Source of the DNA: an uncultured Desulfovibrionaceae bacterium
GTDB taxonomy: Bacteria > Desulfobacterota > Desulfovibrionia > Desulfovibrionales > Desulfovibrionaceae
Direction of reading: 5' to 3'
Assembly: GCA_947074125.1 (NCBI GenBank)
Contig: CAMTOM010000085.1
Location: forward strand, 1 to 6,479
DNA: 6,479 bases
How positions within the stretch are numbered: the first letter of the stretch is position 1; each line of letters starts with the position of its first letter. The notes beneath the pieces are model-generated. The model searched no databases. It was not told where the DNA came from and saw only the letters and a program-made list of their open reading frames with translations. This document shows positions 5,906-6,479 of the stretch, piece after piece. The position numbers and the translations under genes were made by a program.

Positions 5906-6479
5906 TAAGCCATGGCAGCTCCGCGAGCCGCATTCATATAGTTTTCACCGACACCCCCACCGCGTACAATGGTCTCCACCGGATAGGTAGTCACATTGGA
6001 TTGTGAATAAGCATTGGCTTTCAACTTTTCATAAGCTGCTACGATGGTGGCATCTTTAGCATCCAAAAGAGCTTTAACACGATCAAAATCGGCTTGGGTA
6101 TGCAAAGCACCCGGATGAATAAAGCCGCGATCGGTATCATATCCCCGGGTCACCGAAGAATCATCAAAGACGAAACCTTCTGTTGATTTATAACGAGTTT
6201 GTGCGGTTTGCAAGGCGGTATACCATTGATCTATTAGACCTTGTGAAGCTTTATTTCCCAAGATAAGACTTTTACAGCCGGCGACCACATCGCTCAATTC
6301 GGCAACAGCCATTTCGGGATAGTTGGCCGCTTGCTGAGGAGTCAGCAAAGCTTCGCTCTGCGTAACCAAGGTTTGAAGTTTCGAGAAATCGCCTACCGTA
6401 CCATAATTATATTCGTACTCCAATTCAGAAGTCAACGCAGCCCACGACGCAATCTCCGCATCGGTAGCAGCCGCATCAT
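5836..6479 (-). CDS. Fragment of an alginate-lyase-family polysaccharide lyase (Bacteroidetes type), open at the right edge and cut at the join
   Basis: The frame is open from the right edge (first whole codon 6477-6475) with no start codon required inside the window. It runs about 210 genuine residues to about 5845, then meets a TAG at 5838-5836 that belongs to the other DNA. The first 80 or so residues are polar and helical with spaced Trp, Leu and Tyr (for example LIDQWYTALQTAQTRY), like the small helical domains that often precede Bacteroidetes lyases. GFIHPGALHTQADFDRVKAL then begins the (alpha/alpha) barrel of the alginate lyase family. ARGAAMAYQNALRWKISGE, followed by HADKAIH, is the family's early helix block with the usual Tyr-Ala-x-Lys-Ala-like pattern. 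Such proteins are usually secreted or periplasmic and cut uronic-acid polysaccharides; the signal peptide and catalytic residues lie outside the fragment. Exact substrate is unknown, and heparinase-like relatives are possible. Confidence 0.75.
   Translation of the reverse strand, partial: DAAATDAEIASWAALTSELEYEYNYGTVGDFSKLQTLVTQSEALLTPQQAANYPEMAVAELSDVVAGCKSLILGNKASQGLIDQWYTALQTAQTRYKSTEGFVFDDSSVTRGYDTDRGFIHPGALHTQADFDRVKALLDAKDATIVAAYEKLKANAYSQSNVTTYPVETIVRGGGVGENYMNAARGAAMAYQNALRWKISGEKAHADKAIHKL
5840..5848. other. Junction between Desulfovibrio-like and Bacteroidetes-like DNA (probable artificial chimera)
   Basis: To the left, the + strand frame matches the small-subunit motif through SIPTQQRYN, whose codons end at 5842. 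To the right, the - strand frame matches the lyase family through HADKAIH, whose last codon is 5847-5845. Both proteins lose family resemblance within a few bases of one another and both frames stop shortly afterwards in the other's territory. There is no target-site duplication, inverted repeat, integrase or transposase. An assembly or amplification artefact is the simplest reading. Confidence 0.8.

Noticed and set aside
5846..6479. Horizontal transfer of an alginate lyase into a glutamate synthase operon
   Set aside because: Both genes are truncated at one point, with no mobile-element genes, terminal repeats or target duplication, and the lyase is not intact. An artefactual join is far simpler.
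1..6479. Novel defence system, CRISPR array, prophage or transposon
   Set aside because: No direct-repeat array, transposase, integrase, nuclease or toxin-antitoxin pattern was seen. The recognisable genes are tRNA amidation, glutamate synthesis and a lyase fragment.

Overview
The window joins two unrelated pieces of DNA. Positions 1 to about 5843 read as one continuous bacterial chromosome segment with all genes on the + strand. Its gene set is gatB followed by a three-part split glutamate synthase, and the protein sequences look to me like an anaerobic Desulfovibrio-type (Desulfovibrionales) bacterium. That assignment comes from recognising the proteins, not from a search. From about 5846 to the end, the - strand encodes part of an alginate-lyase-family polysaccharide lyase typical of Bacteroidetes. 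Both genes are broken at the same point, with no transposon, repeat or intergenic space between them. An artificial join (metagenome mis-assembly or amplification chimera) is therefore the best explanation.

Layout: 1-105 is poorly interpretable. 106-282 holds a small unidentified reading frame that overlaps the end of another open frame. 283-384 is a spacer with a terminator-like hairpin and a weak promoter candidate. 385-1812 is gatB, complete. 1813-2121 is a 309-base AT-rich gap whose second half folds into several hairpins, some mutually exclusive, ahead of a strong ribosome binding site. 2122-3228 (glutaminase domain), 3216-4847 (2x[4Fe-4S] plus FMN synthase domain) and 4874 onward (GXGXG domain running into the Fe-S start of the FAD/NAD(P)H small subunit) form a tight operon.

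Together the three operon proteins divide what is one polypeptide (GltB) in E. coli. The first releases ammonia from glutamine. The second condenses it with 2-oxoglutarate on FMN to make glutamate. The third supplies the GXGXG structural domain and, before truncation, would have carried the electron-input module. GatB serves a separate purpose: it is the tRNA-dependent amidotransferase subunit that converts Glu-tRNA(Gln) or Asp-tRNA(Asn) to the amidated form. I found no RNA genes, insertion sequences, CRISPR arrays or defence genes. The window is mainly ordinary metabolism. The items worth a second look are the chimeric join, the domain fusion in the third synthase gene, and the structured leader upstream of the synthase operon.
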